Source: Desulfobulbaceae bacterium
Lineage (GTDB): Bacteria > Desulfobacterota > Desulfobulbia > Desulfobulbales > SURF-16
Direction of reading: 5' to 3'
DNA length: 31,538 nucleotides
Assembly: GCA_023230525.1 (NCBI GenBank)
Contig: JALNXE010000048.1
Span: 1 to 31,538, forward strand
The translations under genes and the position numbers were made by a program. A model generated the notes under the pieces. That model had not been told where the DNA came from. It ran no database searches and saw only the letters and a program-made list of their open reading frames with translations. Below, piece after piece: positions 1-5,976 of the stretch (its first letter is position 1; the number at the start of each line of letters is the position of its first letter).

Positions 1-540
1 CACCTCCCGCATTTCGCCGGCGCTGACCAGCTCCCGGACTTTGGTGCTGCTGGCCAGCACCCCATCCACATAATAGGGCTCAACCACGGTGACCGGAAAA
101 TTTTTCAGCTCCCCCTGCTTTTTTAAAAAATTGATATCGCCTTCCCGCCCCTTGCCGAATGCATAATCATAACCGACCACCAGCTCCTGCAGGCCGATGG
201 TGCCGATCAGCACCTTGTCCACGAAATTGACGGCAGAGGTGGCGGCAAAATCCCTGGTAAAGGGGATGATGATCAGCACGTCAAGGCCTGCGTGCTCAAT
301 GAGTTCGCGTTTCTGTTCGCAGTTTGAGATAAGCTTGATGCCGATATCCGGCCGCACCACCTTCAGGGGATGGGGATTAAAGGTGATGGCCACGCTGGTG
401 CCGTTGTTCTTGTATGCTTTGCCCGTCACTTCGCTGAAGAGCATCTGATGGCCCAGGTGCACACCGTCAAAGTTGCCGATGGTGACAAAGGGGTTGGCAA
501 TGGGTTTGGTGATTTCCGAGAGATCCGTGTATGTTTTCAT
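1..540 (-). CDS. ribF: Bifunctional riboflavin kinase/FAD synthetase RibF, N-terminal part (cut by window edge)
   Basis: RibF phosphorylates riboflavin to FMN and adenylylates FMN to FAD. The 180 codons present cover the FAD-synthetase (nucleotidyltransferase) domain; the C-terminal riboflavin kinase domain lies beyond base 1. Seen directly: the GNFDGVHLGH nucleotide-binding motif at residues 22-31, the FNPHP-type motif about 30 residues further on, and the GYDYAFGKGREGD motif, all in family order. The ATG at 540 gives the usual short lead (about 20 residues) before GNFDG. No Shine-Dalgarno sequence precedes it, and a good promoter sits so close that the mRNA could be leaderless. The gene is divergent from the tRNA-Leu gene. 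Identification is secure; the start is likely. Confidence 0.95.
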   Translation of the reverse strand, partial: MKTYTDLSEITKPIANPFVTIGNFDGVHLGHQMLFSEVTGKAYKNNGTSVAITFNPHPLKVVRPDIGIKLISNCEQKRELIEHAGLDVLIIIPFTRDFAATSAVNFVDKVLIGTIGLQELVVGYDYAFGKGREGDINFLKKQGELKNFPVTVVEPYYVDGVLASSTKVRELVSAGEMREV

Positions 541-547
541 GGTGACA

Positions 548-576
548 ATGATAATCACAAAGCCGGAATGTCTCAA
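548..576 (-). promoter_or_regulatory. Sigma70-type promoter for ribF
   Basis: On the minus strand TTGAGA (571-576) is followed after 17 bases by TATCAT (548-553). The start point would fall at about 541-542, directly at the ribF ATG (540), implying a leaderless or nearly leaderless transcript. Inference from consensus match and spacing only. Confidence 0.5.
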
Positions 577-835
577 GATTGAAAATCGCCGGCTCGGTAA
601 AAAGTCGGCAAACGGGCCGGGTCCCGCACGGCTTGCGGCAGGGAACCAGGGCGGGCATAAACCCCGCCTCTGCTGCAGCGCCGGGGTTTCTCCTCCTCGC
701 AAGACCTGGAAACCGGGGAGGGGGATCACAGGGGAATATTTTTTTATTACAGTCAGTTAGCTCGGTGGACTCTGTGCTCCCGGTGGTAAATTTTTCAGTT
801 TTTATGCGGCAGGCAAAAATAGATTGCAAAAAAAC
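577..835. other. Gene-free spacer between ribF and tRNA-Leu
   Basis: Several short overlapping reading frames exist on both strands but none has a ribosome binding site or recognisable protein features. The only structure seen is a hairpin with 8-bp arms AAACCCCG (659-666) and CGGGGTTT (682-689), without a T-run on either side. No riboswitch or mobile element was recognised. Confidence 0.5.
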
Positions 836-865
836 TTGACAAAAGAGAGGCAAATTCGGTAAATA
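836..865 (+). promoter_or_regulatory. Promoter of tRNA-Leu
   Basis: TTGACA at 836-841 is followed after 18 bases by TAAATA (860-865); a GTAAAT reading gives a 17-base spacer. The mature tRNA starts 15 bases after the -10 box, which fits a short 5' leader. The -35 box is perfect, the -10 box is weak. Confidence 0.6.
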
Positions 866-880
866 AGCTCTTCACGCAAT

Positions 881-967
881 GCCGAAGTGGCGGAACTGGT
901 AGACGCGCTAGGTTCAGGGTCTAGTGGGAGTATTCCTGTGCGAGTTCGAGTCTCGCCTTCGGCACCA
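881..967 (+). tRNA. tRNA-Leu, anticodon CAG
   Basis: The 87 bases fold as a class II tRNA. The acceptor arms GCCGAAG (881-887) and CTTCGGC (957-963) pair perfectly, with discriminator A964 and an encoded CCA at 965-967. The anticodon stem CTAGG/TCTAG encloses the loop TTCAGGG, giving anticodon CAG, which reads leucine codon CUG. A long variable arm precedes the T arm with its GTTCGAG loop. It stands alone between a promoter and a strong terminator, so it is probably a single-gene transcription unit. Confidence 0.97.
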
Positions 968-977
968 TGAAAATATC

Positions 978-1010
978 AAGGGGTTACGCTTTACGGCGTA
1001 ACCCCTTTTT
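978..1010 (+). terminator. Rho-independent terminator of tRNA-Leu
   Basis: A perfect 9-bp stem GGGGTTACG/CGTAACCCC with an 8-base loop is followed by TTTTT (1006-1010), 11 bases after the tRNA CCA end. Confidence 0.92.
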
Positions 1011-1092
1011 ATTTGCCCAAAGTCACCCTGGAAGGTGAATGGTCCAGGGAAGGTCTTGCCCGTCCTGCTGCCCGGTTTCCCCCTTGAATGCC

Positions 1093-1665
1093 TTACTGCT
1101 TTCGTGCCGTCTCGATTTCACGCAGCAGATCGCTGCCGCCGATCATCCCGTCGAGGCGGATCCATTTGCCCTCTTCCGTGGTCCGGACGAAGTTCAACGG
1201 CTGGTGCCACATCTTGTCCGCGAAATAGGCGTCAAAGGCATCCAGGACGTTGTTGATATCCTTGCGGCTGCCGGTCAGAAACGTCCAGCCCGGCCGGGCC
1301 TGGTATCGCGCCAGATGTTTCCTCATCACCTCCGGGGTGTCGTTTTCCGGATCAATGCTGATGGACACCAGTTGGATGTCGCTGTCCGGACCGAGTTTGG
1401 TCTGCAGGTTGGCATACCCGGCGGACAGGATGGGACAGACGGTGGTGCAGGAGGCGTAAATGAAATCCAGGACCAGCGGCCCCTTGCCCTGCAGCAGGGC
1501 GCGGAGCGGCACCTTCTTGTTGTCCTGGTCGATCAGGACCACGTCAGGCACCGTGGTTTTTATCTCGCTTCGTTTGTAGTTCGCCGCCGCGGCATTCTGG
1601 CCGGTGCAGAAAAGGGTCACGGCAAAAAGCAGCAGGAATGTTACAGATCCAGGGGAATTCTTCAT
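1093..1665 (-). CDS. SCO1/SenC family copper-binding thioredoxin-fold protein
   Basis: SCO proteins deliver copper to, or keep reduced the cysteines of, the CuA site of cytochrome c oxidase, or act as envelope thiol-redox proteins. The 190-residue product has a signal peptide or anchor (residues about 8-28), the metal/redox motif CTTVC at 73-77, and a downstream His154 in the position of the third copper ligand. The typical length and the thioredoxin-like FDFIYASC-type strand fit the family. ATG at 1665 follows GGAGG five bases upstream, so the start is firm. It has its own promoter but lies downstream of, and parallel to, a four-gene ABC unit. No oxidase subunit is visible in the window, so the copper client is unknown. 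Confidence 0.9.
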   Translation of the reverse strand: MKNSPGSVTFLLLFAVTLFCTGQNAAAANYKRSEIKTTVPDVVLIDQDNKKVPLRALLQGKGPLVLDFIYASCTTVCPILSAGYANLQTKLGPDSDIQLVSISIDPENDTPEVMRKHLARYQARPGWTFLTGSRKDINNVLDAFDAYFADKMWHQPLNFVRTTEEGKWIRLDGMIGGSDLLREIETARKQ

Positions 1666-1806
1666 TTTCGCCTCCGAACAGTTGCAGGATGAGTGGTTGG
1701 ATGTTTGTAAAGGCGGGGGGCCTCCTCTTCCTTTCTTTTTTATCTATGGCGCCCTGGTCATGAAAAGGGCGGTTGCGGCAGAAAATGATTTGATTATTTC
1801 TAATAA

Positions 1807-1835
1807 TTTTTATGGGTTGTTATGGTCTTTGTCAA
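1807..1835 (-). promoter_or_regulatory. Promoter for the SCO gene
   Basis: On the minus strand TTGACA (1830-1835) and TAAAAA (1807-1812) are 17 bases apart, placing the start near 1800 and leaving a leader of about 135 bases before the SCO ATG. This suggests SCO can be expressed apart from the upstream ABC unit. Confidence 0.5.
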
Positions 1836-1908
1836 GGTTAAAGGATTTAAAAAGCCAGGTTGTTTTTATAGCTGAACCGGCCACGAACGGCAGGTTAAGC
1901 CAAACCGG

Positions 1909-2922
1909 TTACAGGTAAGCCTGCAGGGTAAAGGAACCAAACAGCAGCGGCCAGCTGACCAGGACCAGCAGGAGCAGCAGGAAGATCAGCGTTGCGGCAA
2001 GCCAGAAGTGTTCCCGCCGCACGAAAACAGGTCCCAGGCCTGGGGCAACAAGCTGCAGCAGCCGCATGAGACCGGGGATTAGACCGCAGAGAACCGTGCC
2101 GAACAGGGCCAGATAGAGGGGGTAGCCGATGAAGTGATAGCCTCCCTGCAGCAGATCAAAGGGACAGTGGTGGGTCGGCATCTCGTAGATGTAGATGGAG
2201 ATAAAGGAGATAACGGCAGCCAGGCCCACCGGCAACAGCAGCAGGGCGGCCAGGGCCAGCAGGTAGCGCAGGGCGGAGGAGTTGTACCGGAAGGCCGGCA
2301 GGACAAGAACGAGCAGCAGCAGCAGCCAGAGGTAGAAAACCCAGATCATGGGCACGATGGGCAGGGCGGCCAGACCGCTGGCGATCCCTTTGCCCGACTG
2401 GCTGAACAGCGAACCGCAGCAGGAGGTGATGATCTGCGGGTCAAGGCCGGTAAAATAACGGAACTGCCACCAGCCATCGAGCACGACCAGCGGCAGCAGC
2501 ACGAACAGGGCGGCGTATTTGGGCCGCACCAGGGGGGAGTCCTCCACCCGCAGATCGTAATGGTTGACGATCACCCACAGCCAGGCCAGGAAGAAGACGG
2601 GGATCTTGACCAGCAGCACATCCCAGCCCACCGGATTGGCGTTCAGGGTGCCGGTGGCGCACATGGCCCCGATGAACAGGGGATGCAGGCTGTCCACCGT
2701 ATAGATGAACAGGAGCAGGGACAGGGCCTGGAAACCCAGGGCGTAGTTGACCATGGTGGAGATCAGGTAGGTGCGCCGTTCCAGTTCGAGCTGCTGTTGG
2801 GCATAACTGGCACGGTCCCAGTGGCGCAGCACGCTGAAGCCGATGCTGCAGGCATAAAGCATCAGCAGGATTACCAGCAGGGCCCCGAGCAGCAGGGCGA
2901 GGATGCCCGGATGCAGGATCAC
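1909..2922 (-). CDS. Polytopic membrane protein with conserved-looking Cys/His motifs, unknown function
   Basis: I do not recognise the family. The 337-residue product is very hydrophobic, with about eight membrane segments (roughly 5-30, 55-77, 102-120, 137-150, 185-210, 220-245, 265-290, 305-328). Polar motifs sit between them: MCATG at 87-91 followed by NANPVGW, SCCGS at 167-171, and HHCPFD at 251-256 with H263. Cys and His clusters like these in membrane or loop positions could bind metal or haem or form disulfides; that is inference. It starts with GTG at 2922, overlapping the ATPase stop codon by four bases, with GGAGG upstream. Tight coupling to an ABC ATPase and permease, and the SCO gene just downstream, suggest an envelope or metal-related role. 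Confidence 0.8.
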   Translation of the reverse strand: MILHPGILALLLGALLVILLMLYACSIGFSVLRHWDRASYAQQQLELERRTYLISTMVNYALGFQALSLLLFIYTVDSLHPLFIGAMCATGTLNANPVGWDVLLVKIPVFFLAWLWVIVNHYDLRVEDSPLVRPKYAALFVLLPLVVLDGWWQFRYFTGLDPQIITSCCGSLFSQSGKGIASGLAALPIVPMIWVFYLWLLLLLVLVLPAFRYNSSALRYLLALAALLLLPVGLAAVISFISIYIYEMPTHHCPFDLLQGGYHFIGYPLYLALFGTVLCGLIPGLMRLLQLVAPGLGPVFVRREHFWLAATLIFLLLLLVLVSWPLLFGSFTLQAYL

Positions 2923-3602
2923 GCCGTCTGTTCCTCCTGCACCCGGCCGTCGCGCATGGATACCAGCTGGGTGACCATTTGGTGGTTGAAGACCAGCGGG
3001 TCGTGGGTGGCAATGATCAGGGTGCGGCCGGCGGCCAGCAGCCCCGCCAGCAGCACCAGCAGTTCCTTGGCCAGCACGCTGTCCAGATGGGCGGTGGGTT
3101 CATCGGCAATGATGATCTCCGGGTTGCCGATCAGGGCCCGGGCCACCGCCACCCGCTGCTGCTCGCCGCCGGAGAGCTGGCCGGCCCGGCGGAGCTGTTT
3201 AGGGGCCAGGCCCAGGGGGCCGAGCACCTGCGCCACCCGCCGCTTCATCTCAGCGTAGCCCACTGCCTGGGGATAGAGCGGCAGCAGCACGTTCTCCTCC
3301 ACCGTGAGATCCGCCAGCAGATGGAACTGCTGGAAGATGAAGCCAAAGGTGCGGCGGCGGATGTCGGTGAGAAAGCGTTCCGGCAGGCGGGAGATCTCCC
3401 GGCCGTCCAGCACGATCTGGCCGCGGGTCGGCCGCGACATGCAGCCGATCATGGCAAGCAGGGAGGTCTTGCCCGAGCCGCTGGGTCCTTTGAGCACGGT
3501 CACCCCGCCGCGGGGTATTTCCAGGGATACGTCATCAACGGCGATCACCTGATCGGGTTTGCCCGGATGGTAGATTTTGCCCACCTGTTCCAGTCTGATC
3601 AT
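2919..3602 (-). CDS. ABC transporter ATP-binding protein, LolD/MacB type
   Basis: Cytoplasmic ATPase that powers a FtsX/MacB-type permease. All nucleotide-binding motifs are present in the 227 residues: Walker A GPSGSGKT (39-46), Q-loop Q91, signature LSGGEQQR (143-150), Walker B IIIADE (163-168) and H-loop H200. Length and sequence fit the LolD/MacB/FtsE branch, which drives extraction of lipoproteins or mechanical work across the envelope rather than import. ATG at 3602 follows GGGAGG. The permease gene ends 10 bases upstream and the polytopic protein overlaps its stop by four bases, so they are almost surely co-translated. It should not be named lolD because the partner permease is not LolC/E-like in length or context. 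Confidence 0.93.
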   Translation of the reverse strand: MIRLEQVGKIYHPGKPDQVIAVDDVSLEIPRGGVTVLKGPSGSGKTSLLAMIGCMSRPTRGQIVLDGREISRLPERFLTDIRRRTFGFIFQQFHLLADLTVEENVLLPLYPQAVGYAEMKRRVAQVLGPLGLAPKQLRRAGQLSGGEQQRVAVARALIGNPEIIIADEPTAHLDSVLAKELLVLLAGLLAAGRTLIIATHDPLVFNHQMVTQLVSMRDGRVQEEQTA

Positions 3603-3612
3603 GGCAGCCTCC

Positions 3613-4776
3613 CTAACCCCGCATGACGCTGTCCGGGTCGGTGACCGCGGCGCGCCAGCAGGGAATGACGGTGCTCACCAGATACGGGACAATGGTCATG
3701 AAGGCGATGATGAAGATCTGCTGCAGGTCGATATAGGGCACCAGCTTAAACTCCGGGAAGAGCACCGACCAGCCCTTGACCACCATGGCCAGCAGCGGCG
3801 CGCCGAGCCAGAAGACATGCAGCAGCGCCGCGGTCATGCCCAGCAGAAAGGCGGTGAGGGCGATGACCATCCCTTCCCAGAATTTCAGCAGCAGCACGTC
3901 TCCGGTGTCCCAGCCCAGGGCCTTCAGCACGCCGATCTCCCGCCGTTCCTCGGCGCTGAGCCCGGTGGCCTTGTCCCAGGCCAGAATGCAGAAGGCGACC
4001 AGGGCCACGCTGAAGATTGACAGCAGCATGCCGCTGCGCCAGTTGAAAACCGCATCGTAGGTGCGGACGATCTCGCCATGGGTGATCGGCCTGGCGGCAG
4101 GGAATTCCCGTTTGATCTTCTGCGCCACCATATCCACCTCCTGGGGGTTGTAAACCTCAATGGCCAGATCCGTGTTCAGGCCGGGGGGAAAGGCGAAGAA
4201 TTTGCGCAGGGTTTCCTTTTCCAGGATGATCAGGTCGTGGGTGAGCAGGTCGGATTGGCTGGAGAAGAGGCCGACAATGGTAAAGCCGACCCCGAGATTC
4301 TCCTGATCGATGAGATACAGGTCGTCCCCGGTGGTTACCCCTCCCCGGAATGCGGCGACCCCGCTGCCGATGGCGCATTCATCCGGGCCGGTAGGCAGCC
4401 GGCCGGCCAGCAGGGTCAATCCCTGGGGGGCATCATTGCCAATGCCCAGCAGGGTGAAGTTGGAGCCGGTCAGCGAGTCGTAGTAATAGCCCCACAGCCG
4501 CGGGGTTACCCGTTTGACTCCGGGAATCTTTTCAATTTTCTGCTGGTAGTCGGCCGGAATCAGGTCATGGCGCCCGGCAATAACCCGTTGCACCACCAGG
4601 TCTGGTGCGCCGGCAAGCAGCTGGGTGGCTTCACTGCGCAGCGCGTGGGTCAGCAGCAGCACCGAGCTGAGCGCCGCAACGGTGAAGGCGAAGACCAGCA
4701 CAATGGACAGGCTTTTGCCTTTGCGGCGGCGCAGGGAGGCGATGGCGAAGTCGAGGATTTTCAGTTGGCGCATCAT
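3613..4776 (-). CDS. ABC transporter permease, FtsX/MacB-like
   Basis: The 387-residue protein has the standard layout of this group: a first membrane helix at about 22-44, a large extracytoplasmic domain (about 45-245, MacB periplasmic core-like), then three helices at about 250-268, 298-326 and 352-374. The cytoplasmic motif ERREIGVLKALGW (278-290) and the C-terminal PxWRAxxxDPxxxMR motif are typical of FtsX-domain permeases. It would dimerise and pair with the ATPase encoded 10 bases downstream. ATG at 4776 overlaps the stop of the small anchored protein by four bases (ATGA). Substrate unknown; candidates are lipoproteins or an envelope metal-enzyme client. Confidence 0.92.
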   Translation of the reverse strand: MMRQLKILDFAIASLRRRKGKSLSIVLVFAFTVAALSSVLLLTHALRSEATQLLAGAPDLVVQRVIAGRHDLIPADYQQKIEKIPGVKRVTPRLWGYYYDSLTGSNFTLLGIGNDAPQGLTLLAGRLPTGPDECAIGSGVAAFRGGVTTGDDLYLIDQENLGVGFTIVGLFSSQSDLLTHDLIILEKETLRKFFAFPPGLNTDLAIEVYNPQEVDMVAQKIKREFPAARPITHGEIVRTYDAVFNWRSGMLLSIFSVALVAFCILAWDKATGLSAEERREIGVLKALGWDTGDVLLLKFWEGMVIALTAFLLGMTAALLHVFWLGAPLLAMVVKGWSVLFPEFKLVPYIDLQQIFIIAFMTIVPYLVSTVIPCWRAAVTDPDSVMRG

Positions 4777-5108
4777 GGTTTTGTCCCGGAGGGTTGGCGG
4801 TGGAATTCAAGCCGCGTTGCAGGGCGGGCCGGCAGGGGACCCATCAGCGAGCCGGCCGGAAAATGTTCGAAAGAGGAGGGGAAGTCCTGGAACGGGGCAA
4901 ACCAGTCGGCCTGGGAGGGGTGGCGGGTGTAGCGCGCTTCACTCCAGAGGGCGAAATCGGTCAGCTTCAGGCTGCGGACCAGCTGCAGGCGGGCCGGCAG
5001 CAGTTCCCGCTCCGCACGCTGGACCCGTTGGCTGCAGAGCAGCAGCAGGGCAAGCAGGGCGGCAAACAGGAGCCCCGATTGCAGCAGAAACCAGCGTCCG
5101 CCGCTCAC
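4773..5108 (-). CDS. Small membrane-anchored protein of unknown function
   Basis: A 111-residue product with one N-terminal membrane helix (about 8-25) and a short soluble tail of about 85 residues, presumably extracytoplasmic. The tail is rich in aromatic residues and has a striking ADWFAPFQDFPSSF stretch (about 67-80). No family recognised. The GTG at 5108 has a weak ribosome binding site, but the four-base overlap with the permease start and the good promoter about 100 bases upstream support a real gene and make it the first cistron of the four-gene unit. It may be an accessory or substrate-binding subunit of the transporter. Confidence 0.65.
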   Translation of the reverse strand: MSGGRWFLLQSGLLFAALLALLLLCSQRVQRAERELLPARLQLVRSLKLTDFALWSEARYTRHPSQADWFAPFQDFPSSFEHFPAGSLMGPLPARPATRLEFHRQPSGTKP

Positions 5109-5210
5109 GACGGCAGGACCTCCGGCCGGTCGCTCAGTCGGGTCTGTGATTGCGGCTTTTGGTAGAATGGGATCATGTTCTAATTTCTATTGGTTGCACA
5201 ACGGCAGAAA

Positions 5211-5239
5211 ATAATAAGGGATTTAAGAAGTTATCTCAA
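5211..5239 (-). promoter_or_regulatory. Promoter of the ABC-transporter unit
   Basis: Minus-strand TTGAGA (5234-5239) and TATTAT (5211-5216) are exactly 17 bases apart, about 100 bases before the first cistron. The -35 box lies inside a CAACTTTCT sequence that recurs twice more in the same spacer. Confidence 0.6.
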
Positions 5240-5300
5240 CTTTCTGACTTAACGGTATTTTTGTGACATAGTTGCTGCTCTGATCGCCGTCATGGGAATT

Positions 5301-5328
5301 CAGGAGACAGGAGACAGAATTCAGAATG
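5301..5328 (+). repeat. Four-unit heptamer tandem repeat
   Basis: Units read CAGGAGA, CAGGAGA, CAGAATT, CAGAATG, with exact 7-base phasing. A related but longer heptamer array occurs at 23692-23740. Confidence 0.6.
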
Positions 5329-5466
5329 GTTGATTTTATTACGTTTTATTCTGGCTGCTGAATTCTCTGGAAACAAGCTGCGGGGACCATAAGGATATCA
5401 ATTTAATTTCAACATGTTACCACAACTCAGAAAGTTGAAAAATTATAAAAGCACCGTGTATCTGTG

Positions 5467-5546
5467 CCGTCCTGCCGGCAGGGTTGTCGCCGGCATCCAG
5501 CGGAGGATCTGGATTCCGGTTAAAAGCATACCGGAATGACGGACGT
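5467..5546. repeat. REP/MITE-like palindromic element
   Basis: Closing arms CGTCC (5468-5472) and GGACG (5541-5545) enclose the palindrome CTGCCGGCAG (5472-5481) and a perfect hairpin ATTCCGGT (5513-5520)/ACCGGAAT (5530-5537). The GGATTCCGG...CCGGAATGAC core is a type of dispersed extragenic palindrome common in many proteobacterial genomes. Only one copy is in the window. Confidence 0.5.
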
Positions 5547-5976
5547 TTCCAGGCTTGCTAAATGGCATATCGGCAATTGCCGAGTCCCTGCGCGGATTAT
5601 AAAAATCTATACCACCAGGCCGCAAATGTAAAGCGATAACCAATAAAAGCAGTATGCGCAGTCGATAAACATTTTGAGTTCATGGCAATCCTATTCTCCC
5701 AGCCTTGGTAGGCAATGGATGAGGGGTAATCGGGCAAAACAACGCCGCTTGCCGCCTGCGGTCTCTTTGTGGATTTCCCCGCCTTTCCCTCCATCACTTG
5801 CCGCTTTTTTTGCGGCATCGCGCTGTTTATCATTGCCCTGGTCGTGCTGCGTAGACTATCGTTAAATAAATAATTTCAACTTTCTTGTCTGGGCTATTTT
5901 GCCGGAATAGCACTGTTTTTGTGACATGACCGCCTCCGGTCTCCGTAATTAATGGAGGCGAGGCAGATGAAAATCT

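Larger units (their letters stand above)
5240..5976. other. Repeat-rich intergenic region
   Basis: The whole gap between genes is 868 bases. It contains direct copies of TTTTTGTGACAT (5258-5269 and 5916-5927), three copies of CAACTTTCT (5237-5245, inverted within 5424-5440, and 5878-5886), a heptamer tandem repeat and a palindromic element listed separately. Short reading frames on both strands (for example minus 5597-5833) show no ribosome binding site or familiar protein. The layout resembles decayed small mobile elements more than a gene. Confidence 0.5.

Noticed and set aside
5597..5833. 78-codon minus-strand frame in the repeat-rich spacer
   Set aside because: No ribosome binding site, no recognisable protein, and the sequence is hairpin-rich.
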